From NCBI GenBank assembly GCA_029777225.1, contig JAKOSR010000021.1, positions 1 through 30,418 on the forward strand: 30,418 bases of DNA. Reading direction: 5' to 3'. Shown here piece by piece: positions 14,801 to 22,180 of this stretch. The translations under genes and the position numbers were made by a program. Under the pieces are notes generated by a model. That model was not told the DNA's origin, made no database searches, and saw only the letters and a program-made list of their open reading frames with translations. This DNA is from Chloroflexota bacterium (GTDB taxonomy: Bacteria > Chloroflexota > Anaerolineae > Anaerolineales > Anaerolineaceae). The first letter of the stretch is position 1; every line of letters starts with the position of its first letter.

Positions 14801-16115
14801 GCTCTTCAAGGGGACGGCGCGAAAGGACAGCAGGCATGCGGTGTTGGACCAAACGCAGACATGGGAAGCCACGGACGGGTTTGAGCCGGCAACGCGCGTC
14901 GAATTGGCGGCGACGGAGGATGAAAACACGCTGCTGGTGGGCGCGCGGCAGGAGGGCGCAAGCCAGCGCGACCGGCATACCTTTGAACGCGAAAGCGTGC
15001 TGAATGAATGTCTGGAAGCCTGGCGCTTCAATCCGCTGGCGCGTCGGATTGTGGAGCTTACCACACAATATGCGGCTGGAGGCGGTGTGCAAATCCGCTG
15101 TGAACACGCGGAGACCAAGGCATTTTTGGAGGCCTTTTGGCAGAACAGGCTGAACCGGATGGACACCCGGCTGGGGGAGTTTTCGGACGAGCTGGCGCGC
15201 AGCGGGAACCTGTTCGTGCTGATTTCCACGGACGCCAGCGGGATGAGCTACGTGCGCAGCGTACCGGCCAGCATGGTCACCCGGATTGAGTCCAGGGTGT
15301 ATGACGTGGAGCAGGAAACGCGCTACTACCTCAGGGGTGCATGGGACGAGGAGGAGCAAAGCTACCCGGCTTTTAACGCGGATGAGGAACACGCGCAAGG
15401 GGGTGGCGACTTTACGCCCGTGATGCTGCACTACGCGGTCAACCGCCCGGCCGGCGCGCAATGGGGAGACCCCGACCTGGCGCCCATCCTGCGCTGGCTG
15501 GCGCGTTACAACGCCTGGCTGGAAGACAGGGTGCGGCTCAACCGCTTCAGGAACGCGTTTTTATACGTGGTGAAGGCGCGCTTTGTCAGCGAACAGGCCA
15601 GAGCCAGGCGGCAGAGCCAGCTGGGCGCCAACCCGCCGAGCAGCGGTTCCATCCTGGTGACGGATGAGAGCGAGGAGTGGTCGGTGATTTCACCCAAGCT
15701 GGAGGCGCTGGACGCGTCCACGGATGGGATGGCTATCAAGAAAATGATTGCCGCGGGGGCGGGTGTGCCGCTGCACTTTTTAGCGGAGCCCGAGTCCAGC
15801 ACGCGGACGACCGCGGAATCAGCCGGTGGTCCCACGTTCAGGCGCTTCGAGGAGCGACAACGGTTCCTGTGTTGGGTGGTGGCGGACGTGCTAAAAGCCG
15901 TGGCGGCACGGCGCGCGCGGGTGGATGGGAGCGTGGATTTGAATGTGGAAATCCGGGCGCGGGGAGGGGACATCTCGGCCAGGGACAATGCCGAACTGGC
16001 GCGGGCCGGGGTTGACGCAATGCGCTGCGCGAGCGAGCTTTCTGCGCTGGGCGTGATTGACAAGGAGGAGGTGCGGCGCCTGACGTACAAATTTTTGGGG
16101 GAACAGGCCGAATAA
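14781..16115 (+). CDS. Phage portal protein
   Basis: A 444-residue portal protein that would form the dodecameric ring through which DNA enters and leaves the capsid. Typical features in order: an N-terminal segment with RFNPLARRIVELTTQYAAGGGVQI, LGEFSDELARSGNLFVLIST in the wing, PDLAPILRWLARYNAWLEDRVRLNRFRNAF in the stem/clip region, and GVPLHFLAEPESSTRTTAESAGGP before the C-terminal crown helix. The frame is open further upstream, but that part overlaps the lysozyme tail and is not portal-like. ATG 14781, overlapping the lysozyme gene by 20 bases, is the likely start (ATG 14787 is also possible). It sits, as usual, between terminase and capsid genes. Confidence 0.88.
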   Translation: MRMARIKLFKGTARKDSRHAVLDQTQTWEATDGFEPATRVELAATEDENTLLVGARQEGASQRDRHTFERESVLNECLEAWRFNPLARRIVELTTQYAAGGGVQIRCEHAETKAFLEAFWQNRLNRMDTRLGEFSDELARSGNLFVLISTDASGMSYVRSVPASMVTRIESRVYDVEQETRYYLRGAWDEEEQSYPAFNADEEHAQGGGDFTPVMLHYAVNRPAGAQWGDPDLAPILRWLARYNAWLEDRVRLNRFRNAFLYVVKARFVSEQARARRQSQLGANPPSSGSILVTDESEEWSVISPKLEALDASTDGMAIKKMIAAGAGVPLHFLAEPESSTRTTAESAGGPTFRRFEERQRFLCWVVADVLKAVAARRARVDGSVDLNVEIRARGGDISARDNAELARAGVDAMRCASELSALGVIDKEEVRRLTYKFLGEQAE

Positions 16116-16130
16116 GGCCGGCGGACAAAT

Positions 16131-18095
16131 ATGGGAAAGGAGCTGGGATTGGTGAGTGAAATAGAAGCGATGGTGGAGCAAAGGGAGCAGCTGGGGTTGG
16201 AGGTCAACCCGGTGGCAAAGGACCGGTTTGAAATCCTGGCCATCACGGCGGGGGCGGCAAACGGCTGGGTGTTCCCGGAGGAAGTGCTGCGGGAGAGCCT
16301 GGAATTGTGGGATGGCGTGAATTGTTTTGTGGACCACGCGCCCAACGCGCGCTCTCTGCGGGACATGGCCGGCGTGCTGCGCAAACCCATTTGGGACGTG
16401 GAACGCCACGGCATCCGGGCGGAATTGCACAGCCTGGGCCCTTCAGCGGAGGTGTTACAGGAGGTTGGCAGGCAGGTGTTGGAGGACGACGGAGGCACGT
16501 CCGTCCGGGTCGGTTTTTCGGCGGATGTACTGTTCAGGGGGCAGAAGGGGAAAGTTGAAAAGATACTCAAGATTTTTTCGGTGGACCTGGTCTACAATCC
16601 GGCCCGCGGCGGGGTCTTTTTAAGAGCGTTGAACCAGATGGGATTTGAAACACAAGAAACAGGAGGAAACATGACAGAAAAGCAAATGGAGATGGCGGTG
16701 ATGAGCGGGGAAACAAGCGCGGCTGGGCAGGACATCCAGGCGCAACTGGCCGAGCTGCATACCATGCGCGAGGAAATGAGCGGATGGATGCTTGAGAGCA
16801 TGCTGGCTGGGAGCAGCTTGCCGCACAGCCTTCAGAGCCGCATCCGGCAGCAATTCAGCGGGCGGACTTTCGCGCCGGCGGAGCTGCAAACCGCCGTACG
16901 GGAGGCGAGGACGCTGGTGGGTGAATTGGAAGGTGGAAAAGCAGTGCGCGGACCGGCGCGTGTTGAGGGCATGGTCAGCCCGGCAGAAAGATTGCAGGCC
17001 GCGACGGATGATCTCCTGGGCGCGCCAAGGGAAACAGCGCTGGCCGGGGCCTCCGTGCCGCGGTTGAGTGGGATCCGGGAGCTTTACCTGGCCCTGACCG
17101 GGGACTACGAACTGCATGGTGGTTACCACGCCGAACGCGCCCAACTGGCCGGGACAAGCGACTTCAGCTCCCTGGTGCGCAACAGCCTGAACAAGCTGGT
17201 GAGCAACACCTGGGAGGAATTGGGCCGGGCCGGGTACGACTGGTGGAAGGATGTGACTGTGCAGGAGCATTTTGGCAGCCTGCACGATATCACCGGCACG
17301 CTCATCGGTACGGTGGGTGACCTGCCACTCATCGCGGAGGGGGAAAGCTACCCCGAGCTCAAGGTGGGGGATTCGGGCGAGGTGGCCAGCTTTGTCAAGT
17401 ATGGCGGTTACATCCCGCTGACGCTGGAACTGATTGACCGGGACGAAACGCGCAAGCTGCGCGTCTACGCGCGTGAGCTGGCCTCGGCCGGGATGCGCAA
17501 AATTTCCAGCCTGGTGGCCCAGATTTTCAGCTCAAACGGCGGCGTGGGGCCCGAGATGGGGGATGGCGAGGCGCTTTTCAACGCCACACCCGTGAGCACC
17601 TATGGCGGTCACGCCAACCTGAGCACGAGCGCGCTTTCGGCCGAGACCTGGGATACGGTGTGTAGCGCGGTGTATCGTCAGCCGATGCTCGTGCGCAACG
17701 AGGTCGGGACTTATGGGGTCGGGCCACAAATGGCGGTCAACCCGAAGTACATCCTGGTGCCAAGGACGCTGCAACGCCCGGCGATGGCCATTTGCACCGG
17801 GGCGCTGGTGCGCGAGCAGGGATACGTGTACGACAACGTGCTCAAGGGCACGGCGGTGCCCGTGGTGGTGCCGGAGTGGACAGACGCCAAGGACTGGGCA
17901 GCGGTATGTGACCCCCGCGTTGCGCCCGCCATTTTCGTGGGTGAACGCTTTGGGCTGGCACCGGAGATTTTCATCGCCGGAGATGAACTTTCGCCGGCGG
18001 TGTTTAGCAACGACGAGCACAGGCTGAAAGTGCGGCACTACCTGGCCGTGTGGGTGAACGACTACCGGCCGCTGCACAAGTGCAACGTGGCGTAA
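16131..18095 (+). CDS. Prohead protease-scaffold-major capsid fusion protein
   Basis: A 654-residue polyprotein. Residues 1 to about 165 look like a HK97-type prohead serine protease (VNCFVDHAPNARSLRDMAGVL with His69; GGTSVRVGFSADV with candidate Ser124 or Ser130; then KILKIFSVDLVYNPARGG). Residues about 181-320 are helical and Gln/Glu-rich, as expected of a scaffold or delta domain. Residues about 325-654 form the major capsid protein of HK97-like fold (SSLVRNSLNKLVSNTWEELG..., PKYILVPRTLQRPAMAICTG, ending HYLAVWVNDYRPLHKCNVA). ATG 16131 has no clear ribosome-binding site; GTG 16152 has AAGGAG nine bases upstream and may be the true start. A strong internal site at 16661-16673 would make scaffold-capsid without protease. 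Confidence 0.85.
   Translation: MGKELGLVSEIEAMVEQREQLGLEVNPVAKDRFEILAITAGAANGWVFPEEVLRESLELWDGVNCFVDHAPNARSLRDMAGVLRKPIWDVERHGIRAELHSLGPSAEVLQEVGRQVLEDDGGTSVRVGFSADVLFRGQKGKVEKILKIFSVDLVYNPARGGVFLRALNQMGFETQETGGNMTEKQMEMAVMSGETSAAGQDIQAQLAELHTMREEMSGWMLESMLAGSSLPHSLQSRIRQQFSGRTFAPAELQTAVREARTLVGELEGGKAVRGPARVEGMVSPAERLQAATDDLLGAPRETALAGASVPRLSGIRELYLALTGDYELHGGYHAERAQLAGTSDFSSLVRNSLNKLVSNTWEELGRAGYDWWKDVTVQEHFGSLHDITGTLIGTVGDLPLIAEGESYPELKVGDSGEVASFVKYGGYIPLTLELIDRDETRKLRVYARELASAGMRKISSLVAQIFSSNGGVGPEMGDGEALFNATPVSTYGGHANLSTSALSAETWDTVCSAVYRQPMLVRNEVGTYGVGPQMAVNPKYILVPRTLQRPAMAICTGALVREQGYVYDNVLKGTAVPVVVPEWTDAKDWAAVCDPRVAPAIFVGERFGLAPEIFIAGDELSPAVFSNDEHRLKVRHYLAVWVNDYRPLHKCNVA
16661..16673 (+). 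promoter_or_regulatory. Internal ribosome-binding site and start for scaffold-capsid
   Basis: AGGAGG at 16661-16666, four bases, then an in-frame ATG at 16671 (codon 181 of the fusion). Initiation here gives a 474-residue scaffold-capsid protein (MTEKQMEMAV...) ending at the same stop. This is the strongest Shine-Dalgarno in the gene and falls exactly at the domain boundary, like the nested C/Nu3 arrangement of phage lambda. Confidence 0.7.
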
Positions 18096-18123
18096 TTTGG
18101 AATGGAGCGGAAAGGAGCAGGGT

Positions 18124-18315
18124 ATGGATAAGTGGAAGCAGCTGTTGAGTTCGCGCAAGTTTTGGGCGAGCGTGGTGGGGCTGGTGTTGATGATTGTGCG
18201 CATGTGGAAGCCGGATTTCCCCTTGGACGAGGGGCAGACGGCGGGGATGATTGTCATCCTGGTCACGTACATCCTGGGCACCGCCATCGAGGATGGCCTG
18301 AGCCGAAGCGTCTAA
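18124..18315 (+). CDS. Small two-helix membrane protein, holin-like
   Basis: A 63-residue protein with two hydrophobic segments (FWASVVGLVLMIVRMW and TAGMIVILVTYILGTAIED) and a short charged N-terminus (MDKWKQLLSSRK), the size and layout of small phage holins. ATG 18124 is preceded by AAAGGAG. It follows the capsid gene closely and could release the GH25 lysozyme to the cell wall. No sequence motif proves holin activity; a membrane-anchoring role is possible. Confidence 0.65.
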   Translation: MDKWKQLLSSRKFWASVVGLVLMIVRMWKPDFPLDEGQTAGMIVILVTYILGTAIEDGLSRSV

Positions 18316-18458
18316 GCGCCAAGTTGTAAGGGTCGGGGCGGGTTGGGAGCCGGGCTGGAGAGTGCTGCGGGGAGCACCTTTTAAGTGACTGGCGGGAAAA
18401 GAACGGGGTTGGGGGCGTGGGGGCGCCTCCCAACGAAGCAAGATTGAGAGGAGTTAAG

Positions 18459-18677
18459 TTGACGCACAAGGTAAATACGCACGTGGTGGAGGATTTGGTT
18501 GGGAAAGGCGCCTTGGGTTACCATGTAGCCCAGGACGGCACGTTGACCATCATCGACCGCAAAGGGCGCAAACATTTTTTCGAGGCCGAAGAATATGCCG
18601 ACCTGTTGAAACGGGACCTGGAGCGCGCACGCATGAAAACGAGGGGTAAGAAGGTGCGGCATGATGGGCTTGAGTGA
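18459..18677 (+). CDS. Small basic phage-cassette protein of unknown function
   Basis: A 72-residue soluble protein. It has a small beta-rich start (YHVAQDGTLTIIDRKGRKHFF) and a charged C-terminal helix (EAEEYADLLKRDLERARMK) ending in a basic tail. The likely start is TTG 18459, with GAGAGGAG five bases upstream; no ATG is placed as well. Upstream lies a 143-base gap without a gene. It overlaps the connector gene by 17 bases. I do not recognise the family; a head-decoration or head-completion role is only a guess from position. Confidence 0.55.
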   Translation: MTHKVNTHVVEDLVGKGALGYHVAQDGTLTIIDRKGRKHFFEAEEYADLLKRDLERARMKTRGKKVRHDGLE

Positions 18678-19092
18678 GGTGGTCGCGCGGCTGAGAGCGC
18701 AATTTTTTGACTCATCCGCGCTGAAGTTTGACGACACGGCGCTTGAGGAAGCCACGCGTTGCGCACTGGAGGCGCTCAACGGCCGGCTGGGGACGGCGTA
18801 TCAGCTTTCAGGCCTGGACAGCGTGGAGGCGGGTGACCTGCCGGTGGAACTATGGCCGGCATTGGTCAGCGGCGCGGCGGCCCAGGCGTTGGATTACGCG
18901 CTGCGGCAGCAGTTGGCCGGGCTGGGCAACACGCCCGCGGAGGCGGAAAAAATGGCGGATTGGGCGCGGCACCTACAGCGGCAATTTGAAAGCCAGGTTG
19001 AACGGGCGCGGCTGCTGGACCTGCAGGGTTTGGGCACGACTAGCTGGACGGCGGCCTGGCCCTGGGTGGAAAAGACAAGGTGGCAGGGGTGA
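18661..19092 (+). CDS. Head-tail connector/adaptor candidate
   Basis: A 143-residue, mainly helical protein (MMGLSEVVARLRAQFFD..., TALEEATRCALEALNGRLG, LWPALVSGAAAQALDYALRQQLAGLG). A run of helices that begins with residues like 'L.e....l...l.d.....' and includes a central Ala-rich helix is common in gp6/gp15-like connector proteins that sit under the portal. Its location after the capsid gene and before the tail-like genes supports this. It overlaps both neighbours (17 and 13 bases), so translation is coupled. The start at 18661 or 18664 (two ATGs) has AAGG upstream. Function is inferred from position and fold pattern only. Confidence 0.55.
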   Translation: MMGLSEVVARLRAQFFDSSALKFDDTALEEATRCALEALNGRLGTAYQLSGLDSVEAGDLPVELWPALVSGAAAQALDYALRQQLAGLGNTPAEAEKMADWARHLQRQFESQVERARLLDLQGLGTTSWTAAWPWVEKTRWQG

Positions 19093-20417
19093 GGGGTATC
19101 GCGCTGGGGCATTTGGAGGATGGCGAAAGTGGGTGGATGAGCCTGAGCGGCGGGGACCTGATGCCCGGCCTGGTGGGTTGCAGCTACGAACAGAAGCTGA
19201 TGGAGGGGGAATTTGTGGAGGAAGACCTGCGGCTGGATTTGAGAGGCAGCCAGGCGGAAATCCACGCGGTGCTGGCCCGGCTGGAGGGGTTGGCCTGGCA
19301 GATCCAACTGGATGGGAGCGGGGCGCAGCCATCCGCGCTCTACCTGCGGATTTGGGATGACACGCAGCATGCCTATTGGCACAGCAGGGTTTGGGAAGCG
19401 CGCCTGGAAAGCCTGAGGGGCCACTGGCAGGCCCTGGAACGGGGCTCTGTGAGCGTTTGCCTGGTCATCCGCAGGGAAAACCATTTTGACGGAGCTGAAA
19501 GCGCGCTGCCCGTGGGTAATACAGGCGGGGGAGGGCTGGGCGGGGTGGTGGTGTGGAACCATGATGACAGCGGCGCGGGGCACGACAGCTGGTTTAGCAT
19601 CAGCACCGCCAGCCTGGGCTTGGCTGAGCCCGCGCCGCTGAAGCTGGCTATCACCAACCTGGACGCGCAGGCGTTGGGGGATGTTTTCATCGGCGGATTG
19701 CAGGTGAGTGGTGGCGGGAGCGTGCCAAAACTGACCCTGGAGGGCGAGGCCGGCAGCGGGGCAACGGTGGTGAGCCGGACAGACGCGTCTGGTGGGGCGT
19801 TTGGGCGCTACACATGGGTGGGGGACGCGTGGCAACCGGTTGGGAGCTGGAGCATCAGCATGGAAGACGCAAGTTTGTTGAATGGCAGACGTTTACGACC
19901 TTTGGCGAGGCTGGCCGGCGCGCTCACGGAGCGAATCGTGCTGCGGGTGGCGGTTGGACGTGCTGGTGAAAGTGGGCAGGCCGGGGCAGTGGCACTGGCC
20001 CCAAGCGGGGCGGAGATGGTCGTACTGGGGAGCGCGCGGGTGCCGGCCTGGAAAGTGGTGAACCCCGTGGCAGCCCATAATGTGATTCTGCAAGCCAGGG
20101 CGGAAGGGGCTGGAACCCACCAGCTGGACCTGGACTATTTGCTGCTGATGCCCACGGATGGCTTCAGGCACTACTGCAACGTGGGTGGACTACCCATGGG
20201 CGCGACGTTGATGGAAGATGGATTTCTAAACCAGTGTTGGACTGTCAAGGATGGACTAAGTTGGGTGAGCCACGCCGTGGTGGGCGAGGGCTTGCTGCTC
20301 AACCCGGGCAGTGAGAACCGCTTTTACCTGGCACAGCTGGGGTTGGACGGGCAAGCAGGCATCACGCGCGCAGTGAGGGTGTTGGCCTGGTACCGCCCAA
20401 GGAAACGCGTGCTATGA
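19080..20417 (+). CDS. Large beta-rich virion protein, tail-like
   Basis: A 445-residue soluble protein dominated by beta-strand and Gly/Ser turns. The N-terminal 130 residues (LEDGESGWMSLSGGDLMPGL..., LRLDLRGSQAEIHAVLARLEGLAWQIQLD, RVWEARLESLRGHW) suggest a tail-associated domain that handles a tail-tip or adaptor contact. The middle and C-terminal parts (FSISTASLGLAEPAPLKLAI, then VILQARAEGAGTHQLDLDYLLLMP) look like jelly-roll or lectin-like sandwiches. GTG 19080 overlaps the connector gene by 13 bases; GTG 19089 is an alternative. It is joined to the next gene by a four-base ATGA overlap. No tail tube or tape-measure gene is present, so this may be part of a short tail. Not assigned to a named family. 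Confidence 0.55.
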   Translation: MAGVRGIALGHLEDGESGWMSLSGGDLMPGLVGCSYEQKLMEGEFVEEDLRLDLRGSQAEIHAVLARLEGLAWQIQLDGSGAQPSALYLRIWDDTQHAYWHSRVWEARLESLRGHWQALERGSVSVCLVIRRENHFDGAESALPVGNTGGGGLGGVVVWNHDDSGAGHDSWFSISTASLGLAEPAPLKLAITNLDAQALGDVFIGGLQVSGGGSVPKLTLEGEAGSGATVVSRTDASGGAFGRYTWVGDAWQPVGSWSISMEDASLLNGRRLRPLARLAGALTERIVLRVAVGRAGESGQAGAVALAPSGAEMVVLGSARVPAWKVVNPVAAHNVILQARAEGAGTHQLDLDYLLLMPTDGFRHYCNVGGLPMGATLMEDGFLNQCWTVKDGLSWVSHAVVGEGLLLNPGSENRFYLAQLGLDGQAGITRAVRVLAWYRPRKRVL

Positions 20418-21910
20418 GCCTGCGCGCGATACTGCTGGGAAGGGAAAGCGGGCTGCCCTTGGATTTTTCTGGGCGGACGGAGGTCAACAACGCGAGCTGG
20501 ACGATGTGGGGCGGCGCGGAGGCTTGCGAAATTTGGCTGGCAGGAGCGACGTTGGAGGAGGCACAAGGCCTGCTGGGGGCCGGCGTGGAGCTGACCAACG
20601 GGATGGGCCGCGTAACCTGGCGCGGGTATGTGGAAGCGGCCGTGGAGAGGGCCAGCGCGGGTACGCGTGAAATCAGCCTGGAGGCGCTGGTCAACCGGGC
20701 GCGGGTGAGTTACGCGGAACGCCTGCCCAATGGGAGCCCGGGGGAAAGACAGCTGACGGACTGGGCGGAGGACCGCTTGAGCCAGGCTGTGTTTGGCATC
20801 CGGGAGCGGGTCGCGCGCATGGGAGAGCTAAGCCGGGAAGACGCGGAAACCTGGCGGGACGCGTTGTTGCGCGCGAACGCCTGGCCAAGTATTCAGCTGG
20901 TCGATAAAGCCAAGGTGCGCATTTTGGCAGGCCGGCAAGGGGGAACGGAAAGACGCGTGTCGACGCCTGGTACCTGGTTGCGCTGCAAGGGCTGGATGCA
21001 GAGCCTGGCCAGGAAAACCTGGGAGGCCGGCCAGGGCAGCATTGGGCACGCGGCAGCGCTGAACGCAATGCTCGGGCTCGGTGAGGGCAACCAGAACAGC
21101 CTATTGGCGCAACCCTTCACGTTGACGGAGGAAACCACGCTGGTGGGCACGTCGGCCCGACCACGAAAAATGAACGGAGCCACCGACGACCTGCAGGCGC
21201 AGCTGCGGGCTGACGCGGGCGGAGAGCCTGGGATTCCCATTTTGGCGAGCGCCACCCTGCCGGCCGAGAGCGTGGAGTTGGACCACTACGGCTGGGCACG
21301 AGGCGACTTTCTGGTTCCGGTCAGGCTGGCGGCCGGGCAGTATTGGCTTGTTTTGGGAAGGAGCAACCCCAACGGGAGCGGCTTCCATCGCCTGGGAGCG
21401 GACGCGAGCCTGGGCTATACGACGGGCTCCGCACTGGCATTTGACGCGCAGGCACAGCGCTGGATATCACCGGGGGTGGAGGCTGACCTCCTGTTTCGGG
21501 TTTGGAAGGTGGAAAACAGCGCGGAAATCCTGGCAAAGGCCGTGATGTCACTTGAAGATGGGATATGCGGGGCAAGCCTGGAGATGGAAGGCGTGCCACT
21601 CTACGACTGGGATGGCAGCGGCAAGGATTGCCTGGATGTAGCGCGGGAGATGCTGGCACTCGGCAGCGTTGATGGGAAACCCCTCCGGGCGACGGTCGAG
21701 GAAGGCAGGGTGCTGAGGGTGAGCGAGGTGTTGGCGGAGGAAACCGCCGCGCGGCTGGACAGGGCCGGCCAGCTTTGGGACCTGGCCAGCGCGCCGTTGG
21801 AGGAGGGCGTGTTGCCAGTGGGGGAATGGGTGGAGGTGGAAGGCGCCGGCAGGCTGCTCATCCGTTCCGCGGGCTTCGCGGACGGGCAGGCCTGGATTGC
21901 GGGTAAGTGA
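20414..21910 (+). CDS. Tail hub-like protein with inserted beta-sandwich domain
   Basis: A 498-residue protein, last gene of the cassette. The N-terminal 110 residues (EIWLAGATLEEAQGLLGAGV, then TNGMGRVTWRGYVE) and the C-terminal part (EEGRVLRVSEVLAEE, DLASAPLEEGVLPVGEWVEVEG) have the look of a phage baseplate/tail hub domain. Between them, about residues 235-370, lies a jelly-roll-like domain (PFTLTEETTLVGTSA..., ILASATLPAES, GDFLVPVRLAAGQYWLVL) resembling carbohydrate-binding modules. A hub that carries a sugar-binding insert would be suited to attach to a cell surface. It begins inside the stop of the preceding gene (ATGA). Domain calls are by pattern and need profile searches. Confidence 0.55.
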   Translation: MSLRAILLGRESGLPLDFSGRTEVNNASWTMWGGAEACEIWLAGATLEEAQGLLGAGVELTNGMGRVTWRGYVEAAVERASAGTREISLEALVNRARVSYAERLPNGSPGERQLTDWAEDRLSQAVFGIRERVARMGELSREDAETWRDALLRANAWPSIQLVDKAKVRILAGRQGGTERRVSTPGTWLRCKGWMQSLARKTWEAGQGSIGHAAALNAMLGLGEGNQNSLLAQPFTLTEETTLVGTSARPRKMNGATDDLQAQLRADAGGEPGIPILASATLPAESVELDHYGWARGDFLVPVRLAAGQYWLVLGRSNPNGSGFHRLGADASLGYTTGSALAFDAQAQRWISPGVEADLLFRVWKVENSAEILAKAVMSLEDGICGASLEMEGVPLYDWDGSGKDCLDVAREMLALGSVDGKPLRATVEEGRVLRVSEVLAEETAARLDRAGQLWDLASAPLEEGVLPVGEWVEVEGAGRLLIRSAGFADGQAWIAGK

Positions 21911-21948
21911 GCGTCTGATATTGCGTAGGTGAGGGCTGGAAAAAGAAA

Positions 21949-21985
21949 AAAAAACGCCGCGGGTTTGCTGCCCACGGCGTTTTTT
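21949..21985. terminator. Strong bidirectional terminator at the right end of the cassette
   Basis: Arms AAAAAACGCCG (21949-21959) and CGGCGTTTTTT (21975-21985), with a further GGG/CCC pairing inside and one mismatch. A-tract on one side and T-tract on the other, so it can stop both the cassette transcript and the converging ygiQ operon. Confidence 0.85.
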
Positions 21986-21994
21986 AGAAGCGGC

Positions 21995-22180
21995 TTAACC
22001 TTCGCCTGGCGGGAGGGTTTCCTCATCCGCGGAGTCGGGAGAGGGCTGCTCCTGGCTGGTTTTGGAGGCTGCGCGCTTGCGTTCCTCGCGCAAAATCAGG
22101 ACGAGCGCAAGCGCGAAAAGGATGAAAATGCCGGCAAGGCTGGCAATCACCTCCAGGTTGGAGACCACGCCATCAGTCAT
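21995..22180 (-). CDS. 61-residue single-pass membrane protein
   Basis: A small protein with one transmembrane helix (LEVIASLAGIFILFALALVL, about residues 9-28), then a basic stretch (REERKRAASK) that sets the tail in the cytoplasm, then an acidic Ser/Pro/Glu-rich end. Its ATG (22180) lies eight bases inside the end of the ygiQ-like gene, so it is translationally coupled to it. The longer open frame upstream on this strand is only a shadow of the ygiQ repeats. No family recognised. Real on the grounds of the clear helix, overlap and following terminator. Confidence 0.6.
   Translation of the reverse strand: MTDGVVSNLEVIASLAGIFILFALALVLILREERKRAASKTSQEQPSPDSADEETLPPGEG

Larger units (their letters stand above)
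11443..21910 (+). mobile_element. Phage-derived packaging, capsid and lysis cassette
   Basis: About 10.5 kb of same-strand, mostly overlapping genes with phage packaging, head, lysis and tail-like products, bounded by the pepF hairpin on the left and a strong terminator at 21949-21985 on the right. Order: small-terminase candidate, coiled-coil membrane protein, terminase large subunit, GH25 lysozyme, portal, protease-capsid fusion, holin-like protein, small unknown, connector candidate, two large beta-rich virion-like proteins. Absent: integrase, excisionase, phage repressor, replication genes, tail tube, tape measure. All visible genes are intact, which argues against random decay. Either a stripped prophage, a satellite, or a domesticated gene-transfer-agent-like system under SOS control. 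Confidence 0.8.

Noticed and set aside
15506..16570. 354-residue open frame on the minus strand opposite portal and capsid
   Set aside because: Ser/Arg-rich composition, no motif, and antisense to clearly phage-like genes; a shadow frame.
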